Source: Acestrorhynchus altus
Taxonomy: Eukaryota > Chordata > Actinopteri > Characiformes > Acestrorhynchidae
Reading direction: 5' to 3'
NCBI GenBank assembly: GCA_034509495.1
Contig: CM067503.1
Location: 25,336,316 to 25,400,315 of the forward strand
Length of the DNA: 64,000 nt
In this document: in pieces, positions 47,301 through 57,430 of the stretch
Layout of the letters: every line of letters begins with the position of its first letter
How positions within the stretch are numbered: the stretch's first letter is position 1
Program-made: the position numbers and the translations under genes
Notes under the pieces: model-generated
Database searches by the model: none
Told to the model about the DNA's origin: nothing
The model's input: only the letters and a program-made list of their open reading frames with translations

Positions 47301-50262
47301 CCCATTTGAAGTTTGCCAATGACCATCTGAATGATACAGAGGAGGCATGGGAGAAGGACATGTGGTCAGATGAGACCAAAATAGAACTTTTTTGCTCTAT
47401 AAGAAGCATTTCAAAGTCCTGGAGTGGCTTAGCCAGTCTCCAGACCTGAATCCAATAGAAAATCTTTAGAGGGAACTGAAACTCAATTTTGGCCTAGCGA
47501 CAGCGCAGAAACCTCAAAGACCCTAAGAATATCTGTATGGAGGAATGGGCCAAAGTCCCTGCTGCAGTGTGTGCAAACTTGGTCAAAAACTACCCCTGTA
47601 ATTGCAAACAAAGGCTTCTGTACCAAATATTAAGCTCTTTTTCTATTGTATCAAATACTTATTTCATGCAATAAAAAGCAAATGAATCATTTAAAAATAA
47701 TAAAATATGATTTTGTGATTTAATTTCTTAGATTCTGTCTCTCACAGTTGACGTGTACCTATGATAAATATTGCAGACCTCTCCATTCTTTGTAGGTGGG
47801 AAAAAATGCAAAAACAGCAGCGTATCAACACTTATTTCCCCACTGTAGGTACTGAGTTGGTATCTTGTGAGTGAGGCTGAACAGTGACCAGCCTGCTCAT
47901 GGCAAGGCAATATGAATCATCGGAGTTTGAACGAGGAATAATAGTGGAAGCCAAATGGATAGAACATTCCATTTCCAAAGGTGTGTGGGAATTCAAAATT
48001 GCTCAATCAACAGGGTCACCTGAGAACCAGGAATAAATAGAAGGCATTACCAGCCACAGTGAACAGCACATTAAAATGATCAAAATGATTGCATTTTCAG
48101 CTCAAGAACATGTGACACAATTTCTAACATTTGTTTCTAAAAAAAAGCAGGCATGAATTAATGTTTTACCAAAGTTTTTGATCAAAACATGGTCAAATTC
48201 ATATAAAAGTTCTGTATTTAGACATTCTGAAAATAACTATCTGGCATGTATGATTATTTCTATCAAGACATCCCAAAACAATTGGCATAGGGATTAAAAA
48301 ATAAACTCCAAAAATACTGCCTTCACAATACATTGAACTGTGACCCCTGTATCATGACAGTATCATATTGCTAGAAACAAAGACCTGATCTCAACCCTAT
48401 CCAGTAATTCTGGGATGAACTGCAAGCATCATGAATGTTATTGTTAAAATTTAGTGGAAAAATGTCCCAGAAAAGCGGAGGCTTATTACAGTAGCAAACT
48501 TCAACTTAATGCCCATGGCCTTGGAACATAATGCGCAGGTCCAGATATTTTTGGCCAAGTAGTGAATAAATTCCCTACTTTTTCCATCATGGCTTTCTTT
48601 CAGTTTGGACTCCTTATCTGGTTATTTCCACCTGTTTATTCTCATCCTCATCTCTCTTGCTGCCCATTAAACTGTAGGGAGATCTGATGCTGCATGCTGA
48701 ACACAGTCGATCAATGCTTTGTGTCCAAAGTCTGCTTTTCATTGTAAACATATAGTTCACCAGAATCGTGCACACTGTATGAAAATGAACAAAATGACAG
48801 ACAAGACAGACACTGCTACATTACAGTCTATCAATCCTGTTCTATTATCATCTTTTCTAACCCTTACCTACCTGAAAGAGCAATGCAATCTAAAACCTAC
48901 AACATAACAGGATTCTTATTCTTAATTAACACAAAAATGTGGGTAATTCAAAGGCAAAGAGACATCCAAAAGAGACAAAGATGAGAAAGAGCAATAAAAT
49001 GAAAGAAAAACAAGGATTCAGGAGTGGACTGGCAGTCATTATTGGTGTTCAAGTGTGAGTGTCCATGTGTGACCGTCTATTGTGCAATTGAGGGTCTGTG
49101 CTTCCTCTGCTGGATCTAGTACAGAGAAATGCTGGGCTGAAATGATGACCGTGATGAGAACCATTAATCTTTGTAACATCACTCATCCTCCCACAACACA
49201 CACAGGAAACCACAGTGCCAGAGAACACTGATGAGGTGATTTAATGACACATAGACATCTTGCTTACTCTGTCTTATCAGCCTCTTTATGCACTCTGATC
49301 AGTTATTCAGAGCCCATCATTCAGCCCGATTAGTCCATTAAAACCATTTATGCAGTCAGAGCAGTCTTTTATACTTGTTCATGACATCATTTAGAACTTT
49401 GCATGCAGTCTGTGAAGTCAATCAGAACAGTTTATTTTGTCTGGTCAGTCTTTCACAGCTGTTTATGCAGTCTGTGTAGTCATTTAGGGGCAGTTATTTA
49501 GTCTGATTCATTATTTAGAATGGTTTATGTAGTGTGAGTAGTCAATTAGAGCCACTTACTCGGTCTGATCAGTTTAGAGGTTATGTATGCTGATCAGAAC
49601 CTTGGTGTTTTTAACAAACCATCCCAGATTTACACCAGTTTAAGTGGAACCAAAGATATGTCACAGAATATGTCATCAACAGAGGGTGTTGCCAAGCAAC
49701 TCCCTTTTCACATTTCATTTTTCTCCAAAGGGCAAGCATCGATCAATTTTTGGCGATAAGAAGACATAGAAGACTACAACGTGCGAAGCGAAAGGTATGT
49801 CATGGCACCTTGCTCCTGTAAAAATAGACAGACCCTCAGCAGTTTGTGCTGAAACACCTACTAATCTTTGTTTCCCGCTGCAAAGTAACTTCAGGAATCT
49901 ATTTTTGTTGGTGGAAATGCAATGTATGGTTCAAAATTAGGTTTGTAAACAAAACCTGTTACATGTTGGTGGAAAAGGACCAATCTTAAGCCAGTTATTC
50001 AGTCTGATCTGTCATTTGCAGCTGTTTAAGCTGCCTGAGTAGCTGGTAAAAGCCAGATATTCAGTCTGATCAGTTATTTAGAAATGTATATGCAGTCTGA
50101 TCTGTCATTTGCAGCAGTATATTCAGCATATTAAAGTGCTATTATATCAACAGTGCTCTTCAGCTCTTTAGGCAGTACATATACACGAACACTTACCCTC
50201 TCACTGCGTACGGACCCAGTGACCTCATCATCGTTCAGGTGCCGCTTGAATTTGGGAGGCAT
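35328..50262 (-). CDS. vamp4: VAMP4, vesicle-associated membrane protein 4 (R-SNARE)
   Basis: CDS on the - strand, 7 exons: 50262-50197, 45494-45448, 43102-43052, 42082-41982, 39085-39006, 36111-36060, 35353-35328. Sum 423 nt = 140 residues plus stop; the human protein has 141. VAMP4 is an R-SNARE in trans-Golgi to endosome and endosome to Golgi fusion. Visible: start MPPKFKRHLNDDEVTGSVRS, the TGN-sorting dileucine plus acidic cluster RRNLLEEDSDEEEDFF (L25, L26; S30 at the position of the phosphorylated serine), SNARE motif about 56-108 with zero-layer R77 (VIERGERL), QLHRRMWWR before the membrane, transmembrane segment about 117-137, and tail LKYR. All introns are GT-AG and phases fit. The C-terminus depends on a 26-nt last exon; reading through exon 6 instead gives an unrelated hydrophilic tail. 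Synteny with prrc2c and myoc supports the call. Confidence 0.95.
36060..36111 (-). CDS. vamp4: vamp4 coding exon 6 (transmembrane)
   Basis: 52 nt encoding MKMIVALVVVILLLIII plus one base. Acceptor tccacag, donor A|GTACGT. Confidence 0.9.
36320..37200 (+). mobile_element. degenerate Tc1-like transposon in vamp4 intron 5
   Basis: The + strand carries broken transposase text: DIPPSTVRKIIVQCKRSGST (helix-turn-helix), WNSGFILWSDESRYS (catalytic Asp region), and FQHDCAPLFT-like text at about 36900. Frame breaks throughout. The left end ctacatggacaaactcactg resembles Tc1 termini. Confidence 0.75.
37440..37790 (+). mobile_element. Tc1-like 3' end fragment
   Basis: Text ERMPRVCTAVIRAKGGYSEE at about 37530-37590 matches the C-terminus of Tc1-like transposases, followed by an AT-rich tail and the terminal motif gtgtccaaacttttggcctg (about 37734-37753). 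No upstream transposase part is present. Confidence 0.6.
37945..38880 (-). mobile_element. degenerate Tc1-like transposon in vamp4 intron 5, opposite strand
   Basis: On the - strand: TVSRACRRYQYTGHYIRKVG (helix-turn-helix, about 38640-38560), FRKRLHKGGMGVWWPLV (about 38390-38340), RLTLSMCWLQ, and SDLIPVENLWDFMYW near the 3' end. A different Tc1 family from the copies at 12.9 and 43.8 kb. Frame breaks are present. Confidence 0.75.
39006..39085 (-). CDS. vamp4: vamp4 coding exon 5 (SNARE motif, second half)
   Basis: 80 nt encoding E-SLSDNASAFSSRAKQLHRR and MWWRDMK. Acceptor ttctag, donor aag|gtgagt. Confidence 0.96.
39090..41981 (-). other. vamp4 intron 4, no confident element
   Basis: About 2.9 kb. 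Short ORFs (for example 39479-39739 + and 40394-40107 -) carry no domain I recognise. AT-rich from 40700 on. Confidence 0.5.
41982..42082 (-). CDS. vamp4: vamp4 coding exon 4 (SNARE motif, first half)
   Basis: 101 nt encoding VQSQVDEVIDVMQENIS and on to DLQDKS, including zero-layer Arg77. Donor tctg|gtaagg. Confidence 0.96.
43052..43102 (-). CDS. vamp4: vamp4 coding exon 3
   Basis: 51 nt: completes Leu38, then RGPTGPRFGQPNDKIR plus CA. Acceptor gcttgcag, donor aca|gtaagt. Confidence 0.93.
43769..45002 (+). mobile_element. Tc1-like transposon with recognisable TIRs in vamp4 intron 2
   Basis: The left end (tacagtcgcagccaaaagtt) pairs with the right end, whose reverse complement reads cagtgcatatgaccaaaggt. 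The interior carries broken transposase, e.g. YPIIKNFKKIGSIAVEKAS-like text at about 44190-44240 and FQHNGAPYHKAKVV-like text at about 44588-44620. Frameshifted and inactive. Same family as the prrc2c-intron copy. Confidence 0.8.
45185..45372. mobile_element. fold-back (Angel-like) element
   Basis: The two halves are inverted: left accctgctcctggagagcta and the reverse complement of the right, acccttctcctagagagcaa, continue matching through ccttcctg. No ORF. It lies 300 bases from vamp4 exon 2. It resembles the Angel-type fold-back repeats known in zebrafish (from memory). Confidence 0.65.
45448..45494 (-). CDS. vamp4: vamp4 coding exon 2 (dileucine/acidic sorting signal)
   Basis: 47 nt encoding RNLLEEDSDEEEDFF plus two bases of the next codon. 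Acceptor ctctacag, donor ct|gtgagta. It encodes exactly the AP-1-type sorting signal of VAMP4. Confidence 0.93.
46585..47850 (+). mobile_element. Tc1-like transposon with long terminal inverted repeats in vamp4 intron 1
   Basis: Left end gatacactgcggttttccca and on; the right end reads, in reverse complement, tacagtggggaaataagtgt followed by gatacgctgc. The block cctacaaagaatggagaggt is present in both arms and the arms extend at least 100 bases. Between lies broken transposase: KAGMGYRRIGKQLVEKV, RHHGLKSCKVPLLM, DMWSDETKIELF (catalytic Asp), PDLNPIENL. Stops and frameshifts show it is inactive. Confidence 0.85.
47860..48570 (+). mobile_element. second Tc1-like remnant (other family)
   Basis: Abuts the preceding element. 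Starts with cggagtttgaacgaggaata-type text and ends with PDLNPIQ-stop-FWDEL at about 48390-48425 and the terminal motif tccagatatttttggccaag. The interior is heavily decayed. Confidence 0.55.
49290..50130. repeat. degenerate tandem repeat, interrupted
   Basis: Recurring text of the type cagtctgatcagttatttag...gcagtttatgcagtctg in imperfect units of roughly 30-60 bases at 49290-49605 and again at 49985-50130. About 370 bases of unrelated sequence separate the two blocks. The right block ends close to vamp4 coding exon 1 (50197). Confidence 0.7.
49688..49700 (+). promoter_or_regulatory. X-box-like (RFX) motif
   Basis: GTTGCCAAGCAAC fits the RFX consensus GTNRCC-(N)-RGYAAC with a 1-base spacer. 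It lies in the insert between the two tandem blocks in vamp4 intron 1. A plausible + strand donor (aaag|gtatgt) follows at about 49794-49799. Function not shown. Confidence 0.35.
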
Positions 50263-50298
50263 GCTGGTGTCAGGCTGCTCCTCCCTCTCTGGCTCCCT
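50197..50298 (-). CDS. vamp4: vamp4 coding exon 1
   Basis: Acceptor ctcctacag upstream of base 50298; 36 bases of 5'UTR (50298-50263), then ATG at 50262-50260. Encodes residues 1-22 and ends AGG|GTAAGT. Because the exon begins with an acceptor, at least one non-coding 5' exon lies further upstream (higher coordinates). Confidence 0.94.
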
Positions 50299-51369
50299 CT
50301 GTAGGAGCACAGGAGAAGAAAATTGAAAAACAGTACACAACATGCACACACACTGAACACAAAAGCCTCAAATGAGCAAACCAAACTTCAGGGGTTACTT
50401 CTGGGAATCTCTTCATGGTTCTTGAGTTTAACTACAGAGCATTTATTTGACAGCTTAAACTACAGGTGATAAAGCTACTTGCACCAGTTCTCTGTTGAAG
50501 CACATCAAACACAGCAGTAAACTCACACTGCAATGGCTATTGAAGAGCAATGTCAAAGGCATTCTACACAGATATCAGTTTACTGTGAACTGCCATTACA
50601 CACACACGCAGCATGCACAACATGCTTTGTTGTCACAGAAGGCTTTTCTGCAACAACCTCTGATCTTGCAGCTTTAAGTGCCATATGGGGCCTATAACAA
50701 ATATTTCTCAGTCACAGGGTGTCTGTAACAGATCCAGGGTTAAAGAAGGAGGAGCCTTGTTTATAAAAGGTTTGGTGAGAATCTGATGTGAAATCTGCTG
50801 GGTATTTTTTTTATTAAGCGTAAGAAATGGAGCAACACAGATTAAATGATTATTTCTTTTTTTGTTTGTTTCTGTTACCTTAGTGATCAAAACCAGGGGC
50901 CTCAACATCTACAAAGCAAATACAGCCACTATATTTACTACAGAAAACAACCAGTGAACCTGTACACACATTCTGTATTTTTTGTCATGTTTATAATTGG
51001 TTTTTAACAGTGGCTAAAACACCCCTGGATGCACATCTTCAACATGAAAGCATTTTTAAACAGTCTTAGACCAAGATATAATAAAGATTTCACAAAAACA
51101 ATGTGTGGCACATTTCTAACCATTTAATATGCGAATCTGCTTTCAAAAACATTAAACCTTTATAGTTCATTATGCAAAATGTAACGCAATACCCTTTAAG
51201 AGCAGGTGTTCTGCATTTGCAACTTTTGCATCTAAAACATAAAATTTTTATATGGATTTTTTTTATTACTTCAGGGCTCCCTCTATGGATAAGGAGTGTA
51301 ATTCACCTTCACACCACTGCAGTAAGTACAAATCCTGCTTAGCACTCCCCCTCATGGATACGCTGCAGA

Positions 51370-52305
51370 TACAGTGGGGGAAAATAAGCATTTGATACAC
51401 TGCTGATTTTGCAAGTTTTTCCACCTAAATAATAATATTTTCCATTAAATAATTAATTGCATTTATTGCATGAAATAACTTATTTGATCACTTACCAACC
51501 AGCAAGAATTCAGGCTCTGACAGAACGGCTAGTTTTTCTTTAAGAAGGCCTCATTACCTGTATCAATTGCACCTGTTTGAACTTGTTACTTGTATAAAGG
51601 ATACCTGTCCACACACTCAATCTATCAAAGAGCTGTCATAGGACACCAGGGACAAAATTGTAGGCCTGCACAAGGCTGGGATGGGCTATAGGAGAATAGG
51701 CAAGCAGCTTGGTGAGAAGACAGCAACTATTGGCACAATTATTAGAAAATGGCAGAAACACAAGATCACTGCCAGGTCTTGCCTTGTGTGGTAAGTATGA
51801 TTCTACAAAAGGTCAGGAATCAGCCCAGAACTATACCGGAGGACCTGGTCAATGACCTGAAGAGACCTGGGACCACAGTCTCAAAGATTACCATTAGTAA
51901 CACACTAGGCCATCATGGATTAAAATCCTGCAGAGCAGGTCCTGAGGTCCTCCAGACCTGAACCCAATAGAGAACCTTTGGAAGGAGCTGAAACTCAATG
52001 TTAGCCAGGTGACAGCCTTGAAACCTGAAATATGTATGGAGTGGGGCAAAATCCCTGCTGCAGTGTGTGTAAACTTGGTCAAGACGTAAAGGAAATGTCT
52101 GACCCCTGTAATTGCAACCAAAGTTTGTGTACCAAATATTAAGTCTGTTTTTCTATTGTGTTAAGTACTTATTTCATGCAATAAAATGCTAATTAATTAC
52201 TTAATCATATAATGTGATTTTCTTAAATTAGAGACCTCTCCATTCTTTGTAGGTGGGAAAACTTGCAAAATTGGCAGTGTTTGAAATACTTATTTCCAAA
52301 AAAAC
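51370..52305 (+). mobile_element. internally deleted Tc1-like copy upstream of vamp4 coding exon 1
   Basis: Same family as 46585-47850: left end tacagtgggggaaaataagc, right end with gagacctctccattctttgt and aggtgggaaaa. Transposase text is reduced to AGMGYRRIGKQL, VNDLKRPGTTVSKITISNTL and PDLNPIENLW. The segment with the catalytic DET region is missing. Confidence 0.85.
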
Positions 52306-53021
52306 TTATACATTTGTTGACAAACTCAGAGGTAACAAAACTGGTCTCTCAAATGAAAGCGGCATGTGGACTGACACTACAGAGCAGTGTTTCTCAAAAC
52401 TCTCAAGATCTCATTTTTTGCCAAGGCTGTGTGGACATGCCAAATTCAGATTTCTTCTAATCGGATTTGAGCAACTTTCACATGTGGTCCTAGATGTATC
52501 CAATTTGTGGGCATGCAACATGAATGCAAATGATCAGATAGGATTTCATGCATCTTTTTGACAGTGTGTATGCACATAGTGCTGGTGGTGATGGAGGACA
52601 AAAACCTTAATAGAAACTCAGTGTGCACTCAGTGGCTGATATAAATGGGGAGAGACCAAAATACTGGAAACTAAATGTTTCAAAAAACATTTATAACTGA
52701 AAAAACTGTCAATATGAACAGTTTGTACCGTTTGGCTCAGAAACACACAAAACATGGGGCTTGTTCTGGTTTCCTTGCTTACACAGATCTGCATATCAAT
52801 GTGGGGATTCTTCAAATTCATGTCATCGCTGCTCAGACCAGTAAAGTAATTTTGTCCCTAAATAAATGCCATGTTGACCACTACAAACACTGACCAGTGA
52901 CCAGTTTCCTCATTTATAACATCTGTGCAGAGGCAACATGCATAAACATATGGATATGTGCAAGCAACAAATCTGCTCAGGGTTCACTTACATTTTTGAA
53001 TGTGAATGTTTTAACAGTTAA

Positions 53022-53022
<1 letters not shown>

Positions 53023-53069
<47 letters not shown>

Positions 53070-53112
53070 TATTATTATTATTATAATAATAATAATAATA
53101 AATAAATAAATA
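53023..53112. repeat. (AAT)n/(ATT)n microsatellite
   Basis: An AAT run switches to ATT and back to AAT, so the tract is partly self-complementary. Confidence 0.95.
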
Positions 53113-54641
53113 ATTGTATGATGGGGCTTGTAATGTGATAATCGCATAGAAACACTGCTGTCATGTAATATTACAGCACCAGCAGCAGCATTCCAGATCT
53201 GGAGTGGCAATGACAGATACCATTCTCCTCATTACATGTGAGTGTAGAAGTGATTTTGAAGCAGTTTTTATTATTGCTTTTGTAACATATTTAAAATGAA
53301 ACTCAAAAGTTTTATGAATGACATCTCAGGAACGTCACAACTGACAATTACTCAAAGCCAAAACTTGAGGGTCAGGGTCTGATGTCTGATTCAGTACGTG
53401 TATGACCCCTATCAATCATAGTTCACTAACAACCAGCTCACTAATAATCAGAGAACGACAGTGAGAACAATAAGAGATGCTTTTACTTGTGATATTGATT
53501 TTTTTGCCATCAGGTGTGTAATTTCACAAGCCTTGGATATTTTAAGTGCCCCCCCCCAATACACACACCAGAATTCAAATTCAGTATAAAGGTCTGATAC
53601 CATTGAGTCACTGTCCTCTCTCTGAGTCTGCTTTCTGCTTGATGTACTGGAAAGGTATTCGGAAAACAGGTTCTCTCCTGGCGACAAGCACGGCGGAACG
53701 TTCCACAAATCAGCAGAGGAGGAGAACAGGGGTTAGGTATAAGCAGGTCTAGCAACAAAAAAAGCAGAGAGGAAAAGAGAAAGAGAAAGGGAGAGAGAGT
53801 TGGGATGAAGATAAAGGGAATAGTCAGAGAGCCAGATACAGATAACAGTAGGCAAGAATCCCCAGTGATCATAAACATGTAATATTTACTTCCAGTTGCC
53901 AGAACTGTCAGAAAAAGAAGAGAGTTCCTTTAACATTTTCCAATAGCACAACTGGAGATCAGCTAGGAAAAATGCATATCACTGGCATAAACAATATTGC
54001 AACTGATGAAAAAAACATGAAAAGGTCCATTGGATGGGACACAAATGGTGGTGGGACAGCAAAAAGAAAATGGAGAAACTTAAAGGTGAATCAGTACTGG
54101 AGTCAGTACTCTGCTGAGACCAGTGCTGCCTACAGCAATCAGCACCACAAATCACTGAAAGCACCACCTTTGCAAAAGGTGTGCCATTAGTAGTAATAAA
54201 TGGATCAGGGTCAGGGGTGATCCAGGCACATTTTTATAGATCAGGTACCAGTTATTTTAATCCCAACCCAGTTCTGAGTGTTTGTTTTAACCACAGGGTT
54301 CAGAGAACCATTTGGTGTGCTCAAGGTGCCAGTAACAGACATTACTCTCAGCTACAGCAGCCGGAAGGAACGTCTCAGAGGGTTAAAAAAAAAAAAAAGA
54401 GAGAGAGAGAGTTTAGACTGTGGAGCTGTTTTAAAGTGGAGCATGACAACATAGCATAATACCTGAAATGAGAAAACTACTGCTGAGCTGTTTTATCAGC
54501 GGGAGAACTGAACGTCTTTGTTTATAAACCAGCACTGAAGAGTGATCCCAATGTGTTCACCACTCTATAAACAAAAGATTTCACAACAGTAGTCAACAAA
54601 CAACTACAACTACCTGCATCAGTCCAGAATGTGGACTACTG

Positions 54642-54670
54642 TATACACACACACACACACACACACACAC
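54642..54670. repeat. (CA)n microsatellite
   Basis: About 14 CA units. Confidence 0.95.
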
Positions 54671-54923
54671 AGATTAGACTGCAGTGTTTTAAAGGCACTG
54701 GGAGCTGAATGGTCAGGAGGGTCAATCAGACTGGACGATGAGATATGAAACACTCTAAATGAACGAATCTTGCTTTGAGCACTGGGGCACAGACACAGTG
54801 GAACAGAACGGGGCCTTCTCCAGACTGTTTCACCTGACTCATTATGGTTCTTAAACACTTTCTCAATAACTCCACTCACAGCTGACGGTGAGATAGAAGT
54901 ACTAGGTGGGACAAACGAGTCTC

Positions 54924-55388
54924 GTTGTAGAGCAAGTCACGACATGTGCGTTACGTTCTAGAGCAAGTTGTGACGTGTGTGTTACATTGTAGAGCAAGTT
55001 GTGATGTGTGCGATACGTTCTAGAGCAGGTCTGGGCATGTGTGTGTTACGCTCTAGAGCAGGTCAAGGCATGTGTGTGTTACGCTCTAGAGCAGGTCAGG
55101 GGGCGTGTGTGTGTTACGTTCTAGAGCAGGTCAGGGCGCGTGTGTGTTAACGTTCTAGAGCAGGTCAGGGCGTGTGTGTTAACGTTCTAGAGCAGGTCAG
55201 GGCGCGTGTGTTAACGTTCTAGAGCAGGTCAGGGCGCGTGTGTTAACGTTCTAGAGCAGGTCAGGACGTGCGTGTTACGTCCTAAAGCAGGTCAGAACGT
55301 GTGTGTTATGTCCTAAAGCAGGTCAGGACGTGTGTGTTATGTCCTAAAGCAGGTCAGGATATGTGCTATGTTCTAGAACAAGGCGAGG
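54924..55388. repeat. 31-32-bp minisatellite
   Basis: About 15 imperfect units of the type acgttctagagcaggtcagg followed by gcgcgtgtgtta. CpG-containing central units, with more diverged units at both ends (agcaagtt... at the left, tcctaaagcaggtc at the right). Confidence 0.95.
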
Positions 55389-55399
55389 AGCCTCCTGGT

Positions 55400-55960
55400 A
55401 GCTAGCTGGGTTAGCAACCTATGCTAAAGCTCGTGCTGCTTAAAACCATCAAAGATCATTAAATCATTTCAGATCGTTTTAATAAAGAAATCAACAACAA
55501 TGAACACAAACATCAGCAGAAACAACACAGCATACAGGGGGAGCAGGGTAGTGTTCCGGCGAGGACACACACACACACACACATACACATACACATACAC
55601 ACATACTGATCTACCTGTGCTGTCCTGCTCCTGTGATCACACTCTTCTGTTTAAACTGCAGCTGAAAGTCAGAAGACTGTAGATGTGAGAAGTGTGTGTG
55701 TGAGTAGGAGAGCTGAGCCTCGGCTGTGATGTGTGTGTGTGTGTGTGTGTTGCAGTGATTTTCGACTCTTCCGCTCCACCTCAAATGACCAGGAAGTCCA
55801 AACAGCTGAGCTGTGCTCCAGTGTACCTGAAGCAGGGTTCTGCTCAGGGGTCACCACAGGACTAGACTTTAACTAGAACCCTTCAGCGCGTGTTTTCCGA
55901 TCACAGGGGCTGGTAGTCGTACTCTAACTAGAACACAGAGCCCCTGGATTTAAAACCACA
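55400..55960 (-). promoter_or_regulatory. vamp4: possible vamp4 5' end/promoter region
   Basis: A non-coding 5' exon of vamp4 must lie above 50298. This stretch is less AT-rich, has an Ets-like aggaagt (about 55788), and a fair - strand donor CAG|GTAGAT at about 55616-55611. This is inference only; no transcript evidence. Contains CA repeats at 55567-55600 and 55730-55750. Confidence 0.25.
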
Positions 55961-56699
55961 AGCTTTGAAGAAATCTGCAGACTGTGAAGGGACACTGATG
56001 AATAAGTAACGAGCCACAACCTTCAGAGCCATCATGGGTGATTTTGTGGGGTTTTTATGTAGTTTTTCACACTTTAATTCACCAAAACATTAGAGCATTT
56101 CTAGGAGACAGTCACACATATCAGATATTATTTCCAGGAGATCCTGGGCTATCCTAGTTTTTCCATAAACACTTTATGTGTGGGAAATCCTGTTACAAAA
56201 GGTCACAGAGTGTTTTTGAACTAAAAATGCAAGACTTTTGGTTTCATTGATAAAGATATTTGTTTATATGTTCTTCAAAATACTTGATATTGGTCCAAAT
56301 ATAATATCCTAAATGTCCTTTATTATTTTGTTGTTGTTGTTGTTTATGTATGTATCAGTATTATCCCCAAGAGAGCAAACAGCCCCTCCCTTTCCATTTT
56401 CCTCTGTAATCCAATATCATATCAGTGAGAGTGTGTATGCAGGTTGAACATGTGGACAAAACCATAAACACTGCACTGGAAGCTCCTTTGGCATCTAAAC
56501 TGGGATTTGATTGAGTTGGAAATGAGTGAATTTTAAATGGAATTCAAGATTGATTATTCACTGATAATTTGTCACAGAAAGATGAAGGTAGGGTAGATCG
56601 TTAGTGTGTTTGTTACTCTGATCCTGAGTTATGAAAACAGAAAACAGCATGTAACTGCCAGCAAAGTCTGGATCACATTGTTGAAAACAAAACAGGTGA

Positions 56700-57430
56700 C
56701 ATTATGGTGACAAGGTCTTATTATATCGTTCCCATGCCTTACTGAGTTGTGGTCATGACATATTTTTCATTTGTGCCAGATGTTACCTTTGGGGCTCTGT
56801 GGGTTCCTGCATTTTCATGATGTGCATCTCTAGCTCATCTCAATGGTGTTCTACTACATACAGTTCTGGACACTGAACTCATTATGTTCATGAAACCAGT
56901 TTAAGACGACTTTTGTTTGGTACATGATGCATCATCATGCTGAAGATTGACCATGGAGATTCAGTTTTTCCAGTATTAAGCTGTCCGTTGTTAAGCTTGT
57001 ATCCACTGCAGCCTCAGCATTCTGTTTTTGACTGACAGAAGTGAAACCTGACATGGTTCTTCTCTTGTTGTAGGCCATCCATCTCAAGATTGGATGCATT
57101 GGTTATTCTTCATATGAGTCTGGCCATTTTCCTGACCTCTTTAATCAAAAAGGTGTTTCTGTCTTCAGAACTGCATACACTGGATGTTTGTATTATTTTT
57201 TTTTTCCTCCATTCTGTATCAACTCCAGGGACTGTTGTGCTAATGTCCCCAATCTAATTGTTGATGTAAACATTATCTGAAGCTGCTGCCATTAACTCAT
57301 GCATACATTTATGGATTGAACTGCTATCACAGAATTGAACAATTTCATAATTGCACAAATGAGTAGGTGGTGTACAGGTGGTTTCTAAAAATGTTCTTAG
57401 CAAATGTGTGTGTATATTAGACAAAACAAT
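56700..57430 (-). mobile_element. Tc1-like remnant
   Basis: The + strand text gttgtaggccatccatctca, ggttggatgcatt-like (here gattggatgcattggttatt) and gtctggccattttcctgacc is the antisense of a common fish Tc1-like transposase. The end gtgtacaggtggtttctaaa resembles its terminus. No ORF. Confidence 0.6.

Noticed and set aside
52897..53210. Poly-isoleucine ORFs on both strands
   Set aside because: Translation of the AAT/ATT microsatellite.
54924..55388. CRISPR-like array
   Set aside because: Units are contiguous and degenerate with no unique spacers, and the context is a vertebrate genome; this is a minisatellite.
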